Positions 1 to 6,619 of a stretch of 13,816 bases of DNA are shown piece after piece (the first letter of the stretch is position 1; every line of letters starts with the position of its first letter). A program made the translations under genes and the position numbers. Location of the stretch: assembly GCA_946638265.1 (NCBI GenBank), contig CAMPBN010000019.1, positions 1 through 13,816 on the forward strand, written 5' to 3'. The notes beneath the pieces were generated by a model. It made no database searches and had not been told where the DNA came from. It saw only the letters and a list, made by a program, of their open reading frames with translations. Origin of the DNA: an uncultured Bacillota bacterium (lineage in GTDB: Bacteria; Bacillota; Clostridia; Peptostreptococcales; Anaerovoracaceae).

Positions 1-3000
1 CTCGATACATATGCGAGTGTCAAGAGCCTTGAAGGCTTGAAAGAAATGATAAAGGATTTTTATCAGGGCATCAGTGCCCTGGACGATCCTTTCGGGTTTA
101 TGGAAAAAGCTTCTGAAAATCTGAGCCTTGATATGGAAGGCTTTGCGACAGGCAAGATGGGAAAAGCTCTGGCAGACTCCATATTCCATGCGGCGTCCAA
201 AGCGATGAGATCGCTGGAGCTGGCGGAAAACCTGGCGGACGAAAGCGGCAGCGAAAAGCTGAAAACCAGGCTTTTGACAGAGACTACCGTCTATCGCGCC
301 ATCTATGAAGCTGCACGCGAGCTGAAAGAAAAAACCGAAAAAGGTGAAATTGCAAATGCCGCTGAATATCTGGCTGAGGTTGACGGCATCATTACGCTTT
401 ATGACAGCCTTCCGGCAAAATTGACGCTGGCTCCGACAAAATCTGCGCCTCAGGCCGAAAAAGACGCTTTTGAAGCTGTGAAGGATGAACTTGATGCAGC
501 CAAAACAAGCTATAGAGACGGATTTAAGAAAAAACTCAAAGATAAATATTTGTATCAGCCATTGGAGGATTCCGTCAGGGAGATCAACGCCACGGCAAAG
601 ACAGCCAAAATATTTTGCGATCTTACTAGGGAATATCATGAGATTTTCATGGCTATGAAGCTGGAAAAGGGAGTGCTGGACTTTGGCGATTTTATGCATC
701 TGGCACTGCAGGCTCTGAGCTGCGAAGACATAGCCGAGCAGTACAGGACAAAGTTCAAATATATTTTTGTGGATGAATATCAGGATTCCAATGAATTGCA
801 GGATGCGCTGATTGCCAGACTCTCCACCGGAGACAATGTCTTCATGGTGGGCGATGTGAAGCAGTCCATATATCGGTTCCGCCAGGCGGAACCGAAGCTT
901 TTTACAGGCAGATACGAGCGCTACAAATATAAGAAGGATGGCGGCAAAGTCATCGATCTGAACTACAACTACCGCAGCAAGTCTCCGGTCATAGATATTA
1001 CAAACGAAGTTTTCCGCAAAGTTATGGAAGGCTATGACGACGACGCGGCTCTGAATCTGGGCTGCGACTATGACGGAAAGCTTCTCTACGACCCTGAGAT
1101 CTGTCTGACGATGCCGGGAGGAGAATATACGAAAGACGAGATCGAAGCCTTCGCAGTGGCCAAGATCATAAAAGAAAAGATGGCGTCCGGGATGCTGCTG
1201 CCCGAAAGAAAGGGGAATGGCTATACGGAAAGACCGATCAGATATTCAGATATTGTTATCCTGCGAAGCGCCATAAAGGGCACTGCGGATACATATACCA
1301 GGATTTTCAGGGAGCTGGGCATTCCTTTTGCTTCGGAGCAAAGCGACGGGTATTTCGAGTCAACCGAAGTCGAGATATTTGTCAACCTCCTGTCAGTGAT
1401 AGACAATCTCAGACAGGACGTGCCGCTGATTTCGGTACTCTACAGCCCGATTTTCGGTTTCTCGGCCGAGCAGCTTGCCTGTATCAGAACGGAAGCAGGA
1501 GACCGCAGCATGTCATTTTCCGCGGCATTTTTGGCTGTTTGCGAAAAAGAAAGCGAGCTGGGCAGAAAATGCAAGGCCGCGCTGGATAACATCAGGGAAT
1601 ACAGGGATGCGGCATCGCTGATGGAGCTTTCGGATTTTGTCTGGATGCTCCTGCAAAAAACAGGATTTTACATCTATGCGGGTTCGCTTCCGGGCGGCCG
1701 GCAGCGTCAGATCAATCTGGACCTTTTGGTGCAAAAAGCAGGGGAATTTTCGAAGAGCGGCTCAGGCATTTACGGATTTCTCCGTCGTATCGATGCCATC
1801 AAAAACCGCAAGATTCCGGTGGCTCCTGCCGCCACTGTCGGTGAAGGGGCGGACGCTGTGCGCCTGATGACCATTCACAAGAGCAAGGGTCTGGAATTTC
1901 CGGTGGTCATCCTTGCCGGAATGCACAAGCAGATCAAAGGCAGGGAGAACCCTTCAAAGCTGCAATTCAGTAAGGAACTGGAGTGTCTGGGATTTTCTCT
2001 GATAAACCGAAAAGAGGGCTGGAAGAAAAAAACTCTGGCGGGCATATTGACGGAGGATATGGCATCGCGCGAAGAAATCTGCGAATGTGAAAGGCTCCTC
2101 TATGTAGCATTCACAAGAGCCATCGACAGCCTGATCATGGTCGGCTGCATCAAGGACTATGAGTCCGAAAAAGAAGCATGGAAGGCTATGCGCCCCATGA
2201 ATCCGGAAAAAGCCATGGCAGCGACCACATACCTGGATATGGTCATGCCGGTGGCGTACAGCATGAAAAATTGCAGCATCAATGTGGAAGAAGCGGCCGC
2301 AGTGGTTCCGCAAGATCTTGCAGAGGACGGAGAAGAGCAGGCAGGCGGTGTCGAGGTCTTTAAAAAGGCGAAGGTGCGCCCTGAAATAGAAAAAAGGCTT
2401 TCGTACAGCTATCCATATATGGAAGAAGCTTCAAAGAAATCAAAGTACTCCGTTACGGAGCTTGGACATAGCGAGGCAGACAAAAAAGTCTTTCTGGAAG
2501 ATCCTGATATCCTGACAAGTACCGGATTTTTTGAGCGGAGCCAGGATTTGGAAGAAGATGCGGCATACACTCTCACGGCTGCAGAAAAGGGTACGCTCTA
2601 CCATCTGGTGATGGAAAATCTGGATTTCACAGCGGATGCAGGACCGGATCCGGAAGCTACTTTGGAGATGCTGAAGGCCAAAGGCAGCCTGGAAGAAAAA
2701 GAGGCGGCGGCCCTGGATACGGGCAAGATCCGCGAGTTTTGCAAAAGCAGTCTGGCAGCGCGCATGAAGGCCGCCGCAGCCGATGGCAAGCTTCACAGAG
2801 AAGTGCCTTTCACTCTCAGGACGGATTGGCAGGGCAGCAAGATCTGCGTTCAGGGTATCATTGACTGCTGGTTCAGTGAAAAGACTGAAGACGACAGTGA
2901 AAAATTTGTCCTGATCGACTACAAAACAAGTAAAATACGCTCGCACGAAGACTTTGAAAAGCTCAAAGAACGTTATGCCACCCAGATGGAAATATACGGC

Positions 3001-3084
3001 AGGGCAGTGACAAGACTTTGCGGTGGCGAAACTTTGGAAAAATATCTCGTATTTTTGGATGCGGGAGAGGCTGTGGAGTGTTAG
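1..3084 (+). CDS. addA: ATP-dependent helicase/nuclease subunit A (AddA), 5'-truncated by window edge
   Basis: AddA is the UvrD-like helicase plus RecB-type nuclease subunit of AddAB, which processes double-strand DNA ends for recombination in Bacillota. The frame is open from base 1 to a TAG at 3084 (about 1027 residues), so TTG at 37 is not the start. The Walker A region and roughly 150-250 N-terminal residues lie upstream, judging from the usual AddA length near 1200. Numbering from base 1, visible motifs are helicase II (VDEYQD, about 257-262), III (GDVKQSIYRFRQ, 284), IV (NYNYRS, 321), V (MTIHKSKGLEF, 623) and VI (LLYVAFTRA, 699). The C-terminal nuclease has GTLYH (864), GIID (Asp955), IDYKTSK (Asp973, Lys975) and QMEIY (995), so both activities look intact. 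addB is probably upstream, outside the window. Family assignment is very secure. Confidence 0.96.
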   Translation, partial: LDTYASVKSLEGLKEMIKDFYQGISALDDPFGFMEKASENLSLDMEGFATGKMGKALADSIFHAASKAMRSLELAENLADESGSEKLKTRLLTETTVYRAIYEAARELKEKTEKGEIANAAEYLAEVDGIITLYDSLPAKLTLAPTKSAPQAEKDAFEAVKDELDAAKTSYRDGFKKKLKDKYLYQPLEDSVREINATAKTAKIFCDLTREYHEIFMAMKLEKGVLDFGDFMHLALQALSCEDIAEQYRTKFKYIFVDEYQDSNELQDALIARLSTGDNVFMVGDVKQSIYRFRQAEPKLFTGRYERYKYKKDGGKVIDLNYNYRSKSPVIDITNEVFRKVMEGYDDDAALNLGCDYDGKLLYDPEICLTMPGGEYTKDEIEAFAVAKIIKEKMASGMLLPERKGNGYTERPIRYSDIVILRSAIKGTADTYTRIFRELGIPFASEQSDGYFESTEVEIFVNLLSVIDNLRQDVPLISVLYSPIFGFSAEQLACIRTEAGDRSMSFSAAFLAVCEKESELGRKCKAALDNIREYRDAASLMELSDFVWMLLQKTGFYIYAGSLPGGRQRQINLDLLVQKAGEFSKSGSGIYGFLRRIDAIKNRKIPVAPAATVGEGADAVRLMTIHKSKGLEFPVVILAGMHKQIKGRENPSKLQFSKELECLGFSLINRKEGWKKKTLAGILTEDMASREEICECERLLYVAFTRAIDSLIMVGCIKDYESEKEAWKAMRPMNPEKAMAATTYLDMVMPVAYSMKNCSINVEEAAAVVPQDLAEDGEEQAGGVEVFKKAKVRPEIEKRLSYSYPYMEEASKKSKYSVTELGHSEADKKVFLEDPDILTSTGFFERSQDLEEDAAYTLTAAEKGTLYHLVMENLDFTADAGPDPEATLEMLKAKGSLEEKEAAALDTGKIREFCKSSLAARMKAAAADGKLHREVPFTLRTDWQGSKICVQGIIDCWFSEKTEDDSEKFVLIDYKTSKIRSHEDFEKLKERYATQMEIYGRAVTRLCGGETLEKYLVFLDAGEAVEC

Positions 3085-3152
3085 TCACGCCAAAAAAAGG
3101 GTATCTTTATATCGAAATATCGAAAGTCTGAAGAAAAGATAAGGGGGATATC

Positions 3153-3338
3153 ATGAATTTAGGAAGCTGGATAATACTGGGGATTATAGTTGCAGGCGCC
3201 GGCTTTGCCGTGAGGAGCCTCAAAAAAGGCGGCGGCTGTTCGTCTTCCGGATTTTGTGCCGGAGGGTGTCAGGGCTGCAATATGTGCAAGACAGTAGAAG
3301 AGATGGAAAGAAAGTTGCACGAAAATAAAAACAATTAA
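3153..3338 (+). CDS. Small Cys-rich single-pass membrane peptide (FeoB-associated type)
   Basis: This 61-residue protein has one N-terminal membrane helix (about residues 5-20), then a basic RSLKKGG stretch, a Cys cluster with spacing C-x4-C-x3-C-x2-C-x2-C (residues 29-45) and a charged tail. The layout matches the FeoB-associated Cys-rich membrane protein family, short peptides often found beside feoAB ferrous iron transporters and thought to act in iron handling at the membrane. No feo gene is visible here, so the iron link rests on family resemblance only. The ATG at 3153 follows a strong AAGGGGGAT ribosome binding site. It sits 68 nt after addA and before a terminator, so it may be cotranscribed with addA or have its own promoter that I could not identify. 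A different metal-binding membrane peptide is possible. Confidence 0.72.
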   Translation: MNLGSWIILGIIVAGAGFAVRSLKKGGGCSSSGFCAGGCQGCNMCKTVEEMERKLHENKNN

Positions 3339-3348
3339 GTCACAAAAT

Positions 3349-3381
3349 TCGAAATTGAGCCCCAATAGGGCTCGATTTTGA
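3349..3381 (+). terminator. Intrinsic terminator after the Cys-rich peptide gene
   Basis: A perfect 6-bp GC-rich core, GAGCCC (3357-3362) with GGGCTC (3368-3373), encloses a CAATA loop. The flanks 3349-3356 and 3374-3381 extend the stem with A-T and two G-T pairs. The 3' arm is followed by the T-rich GATTTTGATATT. It lies just before the promoter of the HD-GYP operon and separates the two transcription units. Confidence 0.75.
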
Positions 3382-3383
3382 TA

Positions 3384-3413
3384 TTGAAAGAAATAGTAGC
3401 GTTGTGTTATAAT
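3384..3413 (+). promoter_or_regulatory. Sigma-A promoter with extended -10 for the HD-GYP/J-domain operon
   Basis: TTGAAA (3384-3389), an 18-bp spacer, then a perfect TATAAT (3408-3413) preceded by TG-n (3405-3407), the extended -10 element. The predicted start is near 3420 with a leader of about 29 nt. An AAAGGAG ribosome binding site at 3435-3441 precedes the ATG at 3449. Confidence 0.8.
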
Positions 3414-3448
3414 TAATTTTGTAGGATTATGTTTAAAGGAGCGAAAAT

Positions 3449-4522
3449 ATGCGATTTGTGCCTACCAATTGTCTCCGCATAGGAATGACTGTTGGTGAAA
3501 ATTTGTACAATCAAACAGGGGACCTGCTTCTTTCCAGAGGAACCAAGCTGACGGACGATTTTATTGCGGCCATCGGCCGGTTGAATTACAACGGTATCTA
3601 TGTGGATGACAGCATCTCCAGTGATATCGAGATTATCAGCGTAGTAAGCGGCGAGACCAGGACCAATGCTGTTAAAGGCGTAAAGGGCGCATTCGCGGAC
3701 ATCAAAAAAGAAGGTCCGGCAGCCAGAAGGGCACTTGCCAAGGCAAAGAGCCAGGTAGAGGGCATCGTAGACGAGATATGCAGCAACTCCAACCTCATGA
3801 TCAACATGGTGGACATGAAGGTCTTCGACGATTATACATATTACCATTCCGTTAATGTAGCCATCCTTTCCATAGTGATCGGAGTGGCGCTGGGGCTTGG
3901 CAGAGATGAACTATGCAACCTCGGATATGGAGCTCTTCTTCATGACATCGGAAAAGTCTTCATCGACAAGGCTTTGCTCAATAAAAAAGGCAAGCTTACC
4001 GATGAAGAATTTGATATTTTGAAAAAGCATTCCCAGCTGGGATTTGAACATATCAAGCAAGGCTACGGCGTTTCCAAGACTTCGTGCATGGCTATTCTTG
4101 ACCACCACGAAAGGTATGGCGGAGGCGGCTATCCGAACGGGCTCTCCGGTACGGCAATCTCGCTTTACGGTCGTATCATTTCCGTTGCTGACGTATACGA
4201 TGCCCTGACTTCCGACAGGCCTTACAGAAAAGCTATGATACCGGCAGAGGCTATCGAATATATCATGGCATCATCGGAGGTGCTTTTCGACCCTAAGATA
4301 GTGGCGGTTTTCGTCAAGAAGGTGGCACCATATCCGGTAGGGACCTGCGTCAAACTGTCCGACGACACCATCGGCATCGTTCTGGAAAACAGAGAAGAGC
4401 TTTGCCTGAGACCGAAAGTGAGAATTTTCAAGAATACGGAAGGCTTTATCGACAAGCCGTACGAAATCGACTTGTCGGAATTTGAATTCCTGAATGTAAC
4501 TATTGTAGATGTTGTAACATAG
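3449..4522 (+). CDS. HD-GYP domain protein, probable cyclic-di-GMP phosphodiesterase
   Basis: A 357-residue cytoplasmic protein with no membrane segment. The N-terminal 110 residues resemble the DUF3391-like lead-in of many HD-GYP proteins. The HD-GYP domain spans about 125-295, with His133, the HDIGK motif (165-169), His194, the HHER pair (219-222), GYP (227-229) and Asp248 in SVADVYDALTSDRPYR. These are the metal-ligand positions expected of an active enzyme that hydrolyses cyclic-di-GMP. The signature reads HHERYGGGGYP, with Gly where many members have Asp (HHExxDGxGYP). Residues 296-357 form a beta-rich tail with PVGTCVKLSD, common in clostridial members. Start choice is supported by AAAGGAG 8 nt before the ATG. 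It is the first gene of a two-gene operon. Substrate is inferred from family. Confidence 0.92.
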   Translation: MRFVPTNCLRIGMTVGENLYNQTGDLLLSRGTKLTDDFIAAIGRLNYNGIYVDDSISSDIEIISVVSGETRTNAVKGVKGAFADIKKEGPAARRALAKAKSQVEGIVDEICSNSNLMINMVDMKVFDDYTYYHSVNVAILSIVIGVALGLGRDELCNLGYGALLHDIGKVFIDKALLNKKGKLTDEEFDILKKHSQLGFEHIKQGYGVSKTSCMAILDHHERYGGGGYPNGLSGTAISLYGRIISVADVYDALTSDRPYRKAMIPAEAIEYIMASSEVLFDPKIVAVFVKKVAPYPVGTCVKLSDDTIGIVLENREELCLRPKVRIFKNTEGFIDKPYEIDLSEFEFLNVTIVDVVT

Positions 4523-4538
4523 ATTCGGAGCATACCAG

Positions 4539-5672
4539 ATGCAGAAATTTACTGATTATTACAAGGTGATGCAGATACATTACGAAGCTGACAGCAAGAT
4601 GATTGAGTCGGCTTACAAATGTCTTTGCAAGGTATACCACCCGGATATCAATACCAGCCCTGATGCTCCGGAACGCATGAAAGAATTGAATGAAGCTTAT
4701 TCGGTTCTCAGCGACCCTGATAAGAGGGCAGAGTATCATGCGGAGTGGAAGAAGATGACCAGCCGGTCCACTTCCTCCATTATGAAAGAAGAAGACTACC
4801 GCATAGAGCTGGCGAAAGTGGTTTTGGATGAGTTTTTCCGTGATATGGTAACAGAGTCCTGGGAGCAGGCATACGCCAAGCTGACTGCCATCGATCAGGG
4901 CAATGTACCGCTATCGGATTTTGTGGAATGGAAAGTGGCTGTGGCCAAGCTGCACAAGCTGGCAGACTACAAGATTAAATTCGAAAAGAGCTTTAAGAAT
5001 TGCGATTACGGCGGATTGGTCTTCAACGAAATCCTGCTTTTCACGGTGGAGATGACGGTGCTTGAAATCGGCACAGGCCAGATTTCTCACGAGAAGACCA
5101 AAAAATATATGGCATATGTTAATGACACATGGAAGATGTGCCTGGGATATGCGGACCTGAAGCCGGTTATAGCCAAGTTCAGATATTTTTCGCTGCTCAA
5201 GGCCAAGAATATCCAAAACGACCGCCTGCCGATGCTCAACTACTACGAGCTGCTCGACCAGGCCAAGAGGGAACTGGCAAGATTCCGCCGCTACGGCAAT
5301 CCTATGACTTTGATTCTGCTCACTGTCAAGCCCAAGCCGGGTGAGATGGTGGTGTCTGAAGAAACATACCTTGAAAAGTGTATGACTTATGTCAGCAAGA
5401 TGATCTGCACGGCGCTTCGAAAGACGGACATTGTGGGCAGGTACCACGAATCTTCGTTTGCCATCATCCTGACCGAGACGCCGCTTGAAAACGGCAAGCA
5501 GGTAATGGGCAAGATCATCCAGAAGGCAAGACGTCCGAAGAACCTCAATTTCGGACTCACCGCAGCCTGCACGGACTGCAAGAGCGACGCAGCCATGGAA
5601 GATATCCTGAAGGCAGCTCTCCGAAAGGCCGCGCCGGAAAAGGTGAAGAACGAGCTTTCATATTTCCTTTAA
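4539..5672 (+). CDS. J-domain protein with C-terminal degenerate GGDEF-like domain
   Basis: A 377-residue protein. Residues 5-68 are a J-domain with the diagnostic HPD tripeptide at 34-36 and NEAYSVLSDPDKRAEY closing it, so interaction with an Hsp70 (DnaK) is expected. There is no Gly/Phe linker or zinc-finger region, so it is not canonical DnaJ. Residues 80-235 are helical and unrecognised. Residues 237-377 resemble a GGDEF domain: RRYGNPMTLILL for the first strand, LRKTDIVGRYHESSFAIILTE (295-315) where active enzymes have a RYGGDEF core, then NFGLTAACTDCKSDAAMEDILKAA. The GGDEF positions read HESSF, so diguanylate cyclase activity is very unlikely; a sensing or scaffold role is inferred. 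It starts 16 nt after the HD-GYP gene behind a modest CGGAG site, so the two are likely cotranscribed. Confidence 0.82.
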   Translation: MQKFTDYYKVMQIHYEADSKMIESAYKCLCKVYHPDINTSPDAPERMKELNEAYSVLSDPDKRAEYHAEWKKMTSRSTSSIMKEEDYRIELAKVVLDEFFRDMVTESWEQAYAKLTAIDQGNVPLSDFVEWKVAVAKLHKLADYKIKFEKSFKNCDYGGLVFNEILLFTVEMTVLEIGTGQISHEKTKKYMAYVNDTWKMCLGYADLKPVIAKFRYFSLLKAKNIQNDRLPMLNYYELLDQAKRELARFRRYGNPMTLILLTVKPKPGEMVVSEETYLEKCMTYVSKMICTALRKTDIVGRYHESSFAIILTETPLENGKQVMGKIIQKARRPKNLNFGLTAACTDCKSDAAMEDILKAALRKAAPEKVKNELSYFL

Positions 5673-5685
5673 TTTAAGGCATGCT

Positions 5686-5713
5686 AAAAGCCCTGCAAAA
5701 GCAGGGCTTTTTT
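5686..5713. terminator. Shared bidirectional terminator between convergent operons
   Basis: A perfect 11-bp stem, AAAAGCCCTGC (5686-5696) with GCAGGGCTTTT (5701-5711), and an AAAA loop. On the plus strand it ends in a T run (5708-5713), terminating the J-domain gene. On the minus strand the arm ends TTTT and lies 4 nt past the stop of the FliT-like gene, so it can serve both. Confidence 0.9.
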
Positions 5714-5716
5714 ATA

Positions 5717-6115
5717 TTATCTTTTGGTATCGAGAAAAACACCTGTGGTCTGACGGGCATTCATCACATAACCGCTGAGAATGTTATCTTCATTCCTTTC
5801 GGTACTCATGCCTTTCAGAGCAGATTCTTTTTCTTCTTCCAGCCGCACCACCACGTCCTTGTCAAAGCCCAGAATCACCTGTACTTTGTCATTGATGGCC
5901 TTGCGCTGGTCCTGCGAAAGATGTGGATCGAAGTGCTCCCTATAGGCCTTTTCGAATTCGTTCAATTCTTCAATGGCCGCAATGCGCCTCTCTCCCAATT
6001 CCCCGTATTCTTCCCATTTGTCTCCGTTGATGCTGCTCATAATCTCCTCTGAGCAGGAGAGCAGGCGGGAAAGGAGTTCCATTTTTTTGTTGAAATATTC
6101 GTCTGTGTTTTGCAT
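5717..6115 (-). CDS. FliT/FlgN-like flagellar export chaperone
   Basis: A 132-residue, wholly helical, charged protein without membrane segments. Its place as third gene after fliD and fliS, its size and its helical heptad-like composition fit the FliT/FlgN class, small cytoplasmic chaperones that escort FliD or hook-junction proteins to the flagellar export gate. The C-terminal end TTGVFLDTKR resembles the end of FlgN-like proteins. I chose the ATG at 6115 (reading MQNTDEYF) because AAAGGA lies 6 nt upstream. The longer frame from TTG at 6130 would start inside that ribosome binding site. Sequence identity to FliT is not obvious by eye, so the function rests partly on context. The stop overlaps the shared terminator region. 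Confidence 0.7.
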   Translation of the reverse strand: MQNTDEYFNKKMELLSRLLSCSEEIMSSINGDKWEEYGELGERRIAAIEELNEFEKAYREHFDPHLSQDQRKAINDKVQVILGFDKDVVVRLEEEKESALKGMSTERNEDNILSGYVMNARQTTGVFLDTKR

Positions 6116-6148
6116 TTTGTGTCCTTTCAAGAAAGACCTAAAGCGACT

Positions 6149-6541
6149 TTAACCCACCGATCTCTTCTGAGAACGGGCGATCTTATCAGCCTCTTTGAAG
6201 GCATCTTTCAGGTTGTCCAAAATCCCTGCCAGTCTCTTGAGCGTTTCCGTGTCCTTATCGACAAGAGCCTTGCCCAGTTCGTCATTTACGAACAGGTAGA
6301 TTTCTGCCAGATTGATGGAAATGGCATAGTGCATATCCAGAGAATTTCTGAGTGTGGAAACGATCTTCTGAGCCTTCGAAACACAATTGTAAGCACCTAC
6401 TGCGTCCTGCTTTTCGGTGAGTAAAATTGAGAAATTGATCTGCTTCGAAGCTTCTTCGAACAATTTAACGAGGATTTCTCCCTGAGTTAATGTTTGTAAT
6501 GACTGGTTTTTGTAAACCTGGTATGGGTTGCTGTACTGCAT
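6149..6541 (-). CDS. fliS: Flagellar secretion chaperone FliS
   Basis: A 130-residue helical protein matching FliS. It opens with NPYQVYKNQSLQTLTQ and LVKLFEEA, the conserved N-terminal helix that binds the disordered C-terminus of flagellin. It continues with KAQKIVSTLRNSLDM, NLAEIYLFVND and a final amphipathic helix ending in DNLKDAFKEA. FliS keeps flagellin unpolymerised in the cytoplasm before export through the type III apparatus. AAGGA lies 9 nt before the ATG. It sits 78 nt downstream of fliD and 33 nt upstream of the FliT-like gene, the usual fliD-fliS-fliT order. No flagellin gene is visible in the window. Confidence 0.94.
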   Translation of the reverse strand: MQYSNPYQVYKNQSLQTLTQGEILVKLFEEASKQINFSILLTEKQDAVGAYNCVSKAQKIVSTLRNSLDMHYAISINLAEIYLFVNDELGKALVDKDTETLKRLAGILDNLKDAFKEADKIARSQKRSVG

Positions 6542-6570
6542 ATCTTCACATCCTTGCTTAAATTTGCGCA

Positions 6571-6583
6571 GCTTGCGCGCCTT
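6571..6583 (-). repeat. Short GC-rich inverted repeat between fliD and fliS
   Basis: TGCGC and GCGCA arms of 5 bp around a 3-nt loop sit about 30-40 nt before the fliS start, inside an otherwise AT-rich gap. There is no T run after it on the minus strand, so it is not a clear terminator. It might mildly affect mRNA decay or translation of fliS, or be chance. Confidence 0.3.
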
Positions 6584-6619
6584 AGAGAATTACACTTTAT
6601 ATTTATTCGTCATGAGCTC

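Noticed and set aside
2440..2946. 168-codon minus-strand open frame antisense to addA
   Set aside because: It overlaps the AddA nuclease domain whose catalytic motifs are intact on the plus strand.
4911..5447. 178-codon minus-strand open frame antisense to the J-domain gene
   Set aside because: The opposite strand has a well supported gene with HPD motif and operon context; this frame is a shadow.
6116..6130. Start of the FliT-like gene at TTG 6130
   Set aside because: That start would place the AAAGGA ribosome binding site of the ATG at 6115 inside the coding sequence and has none of its own.
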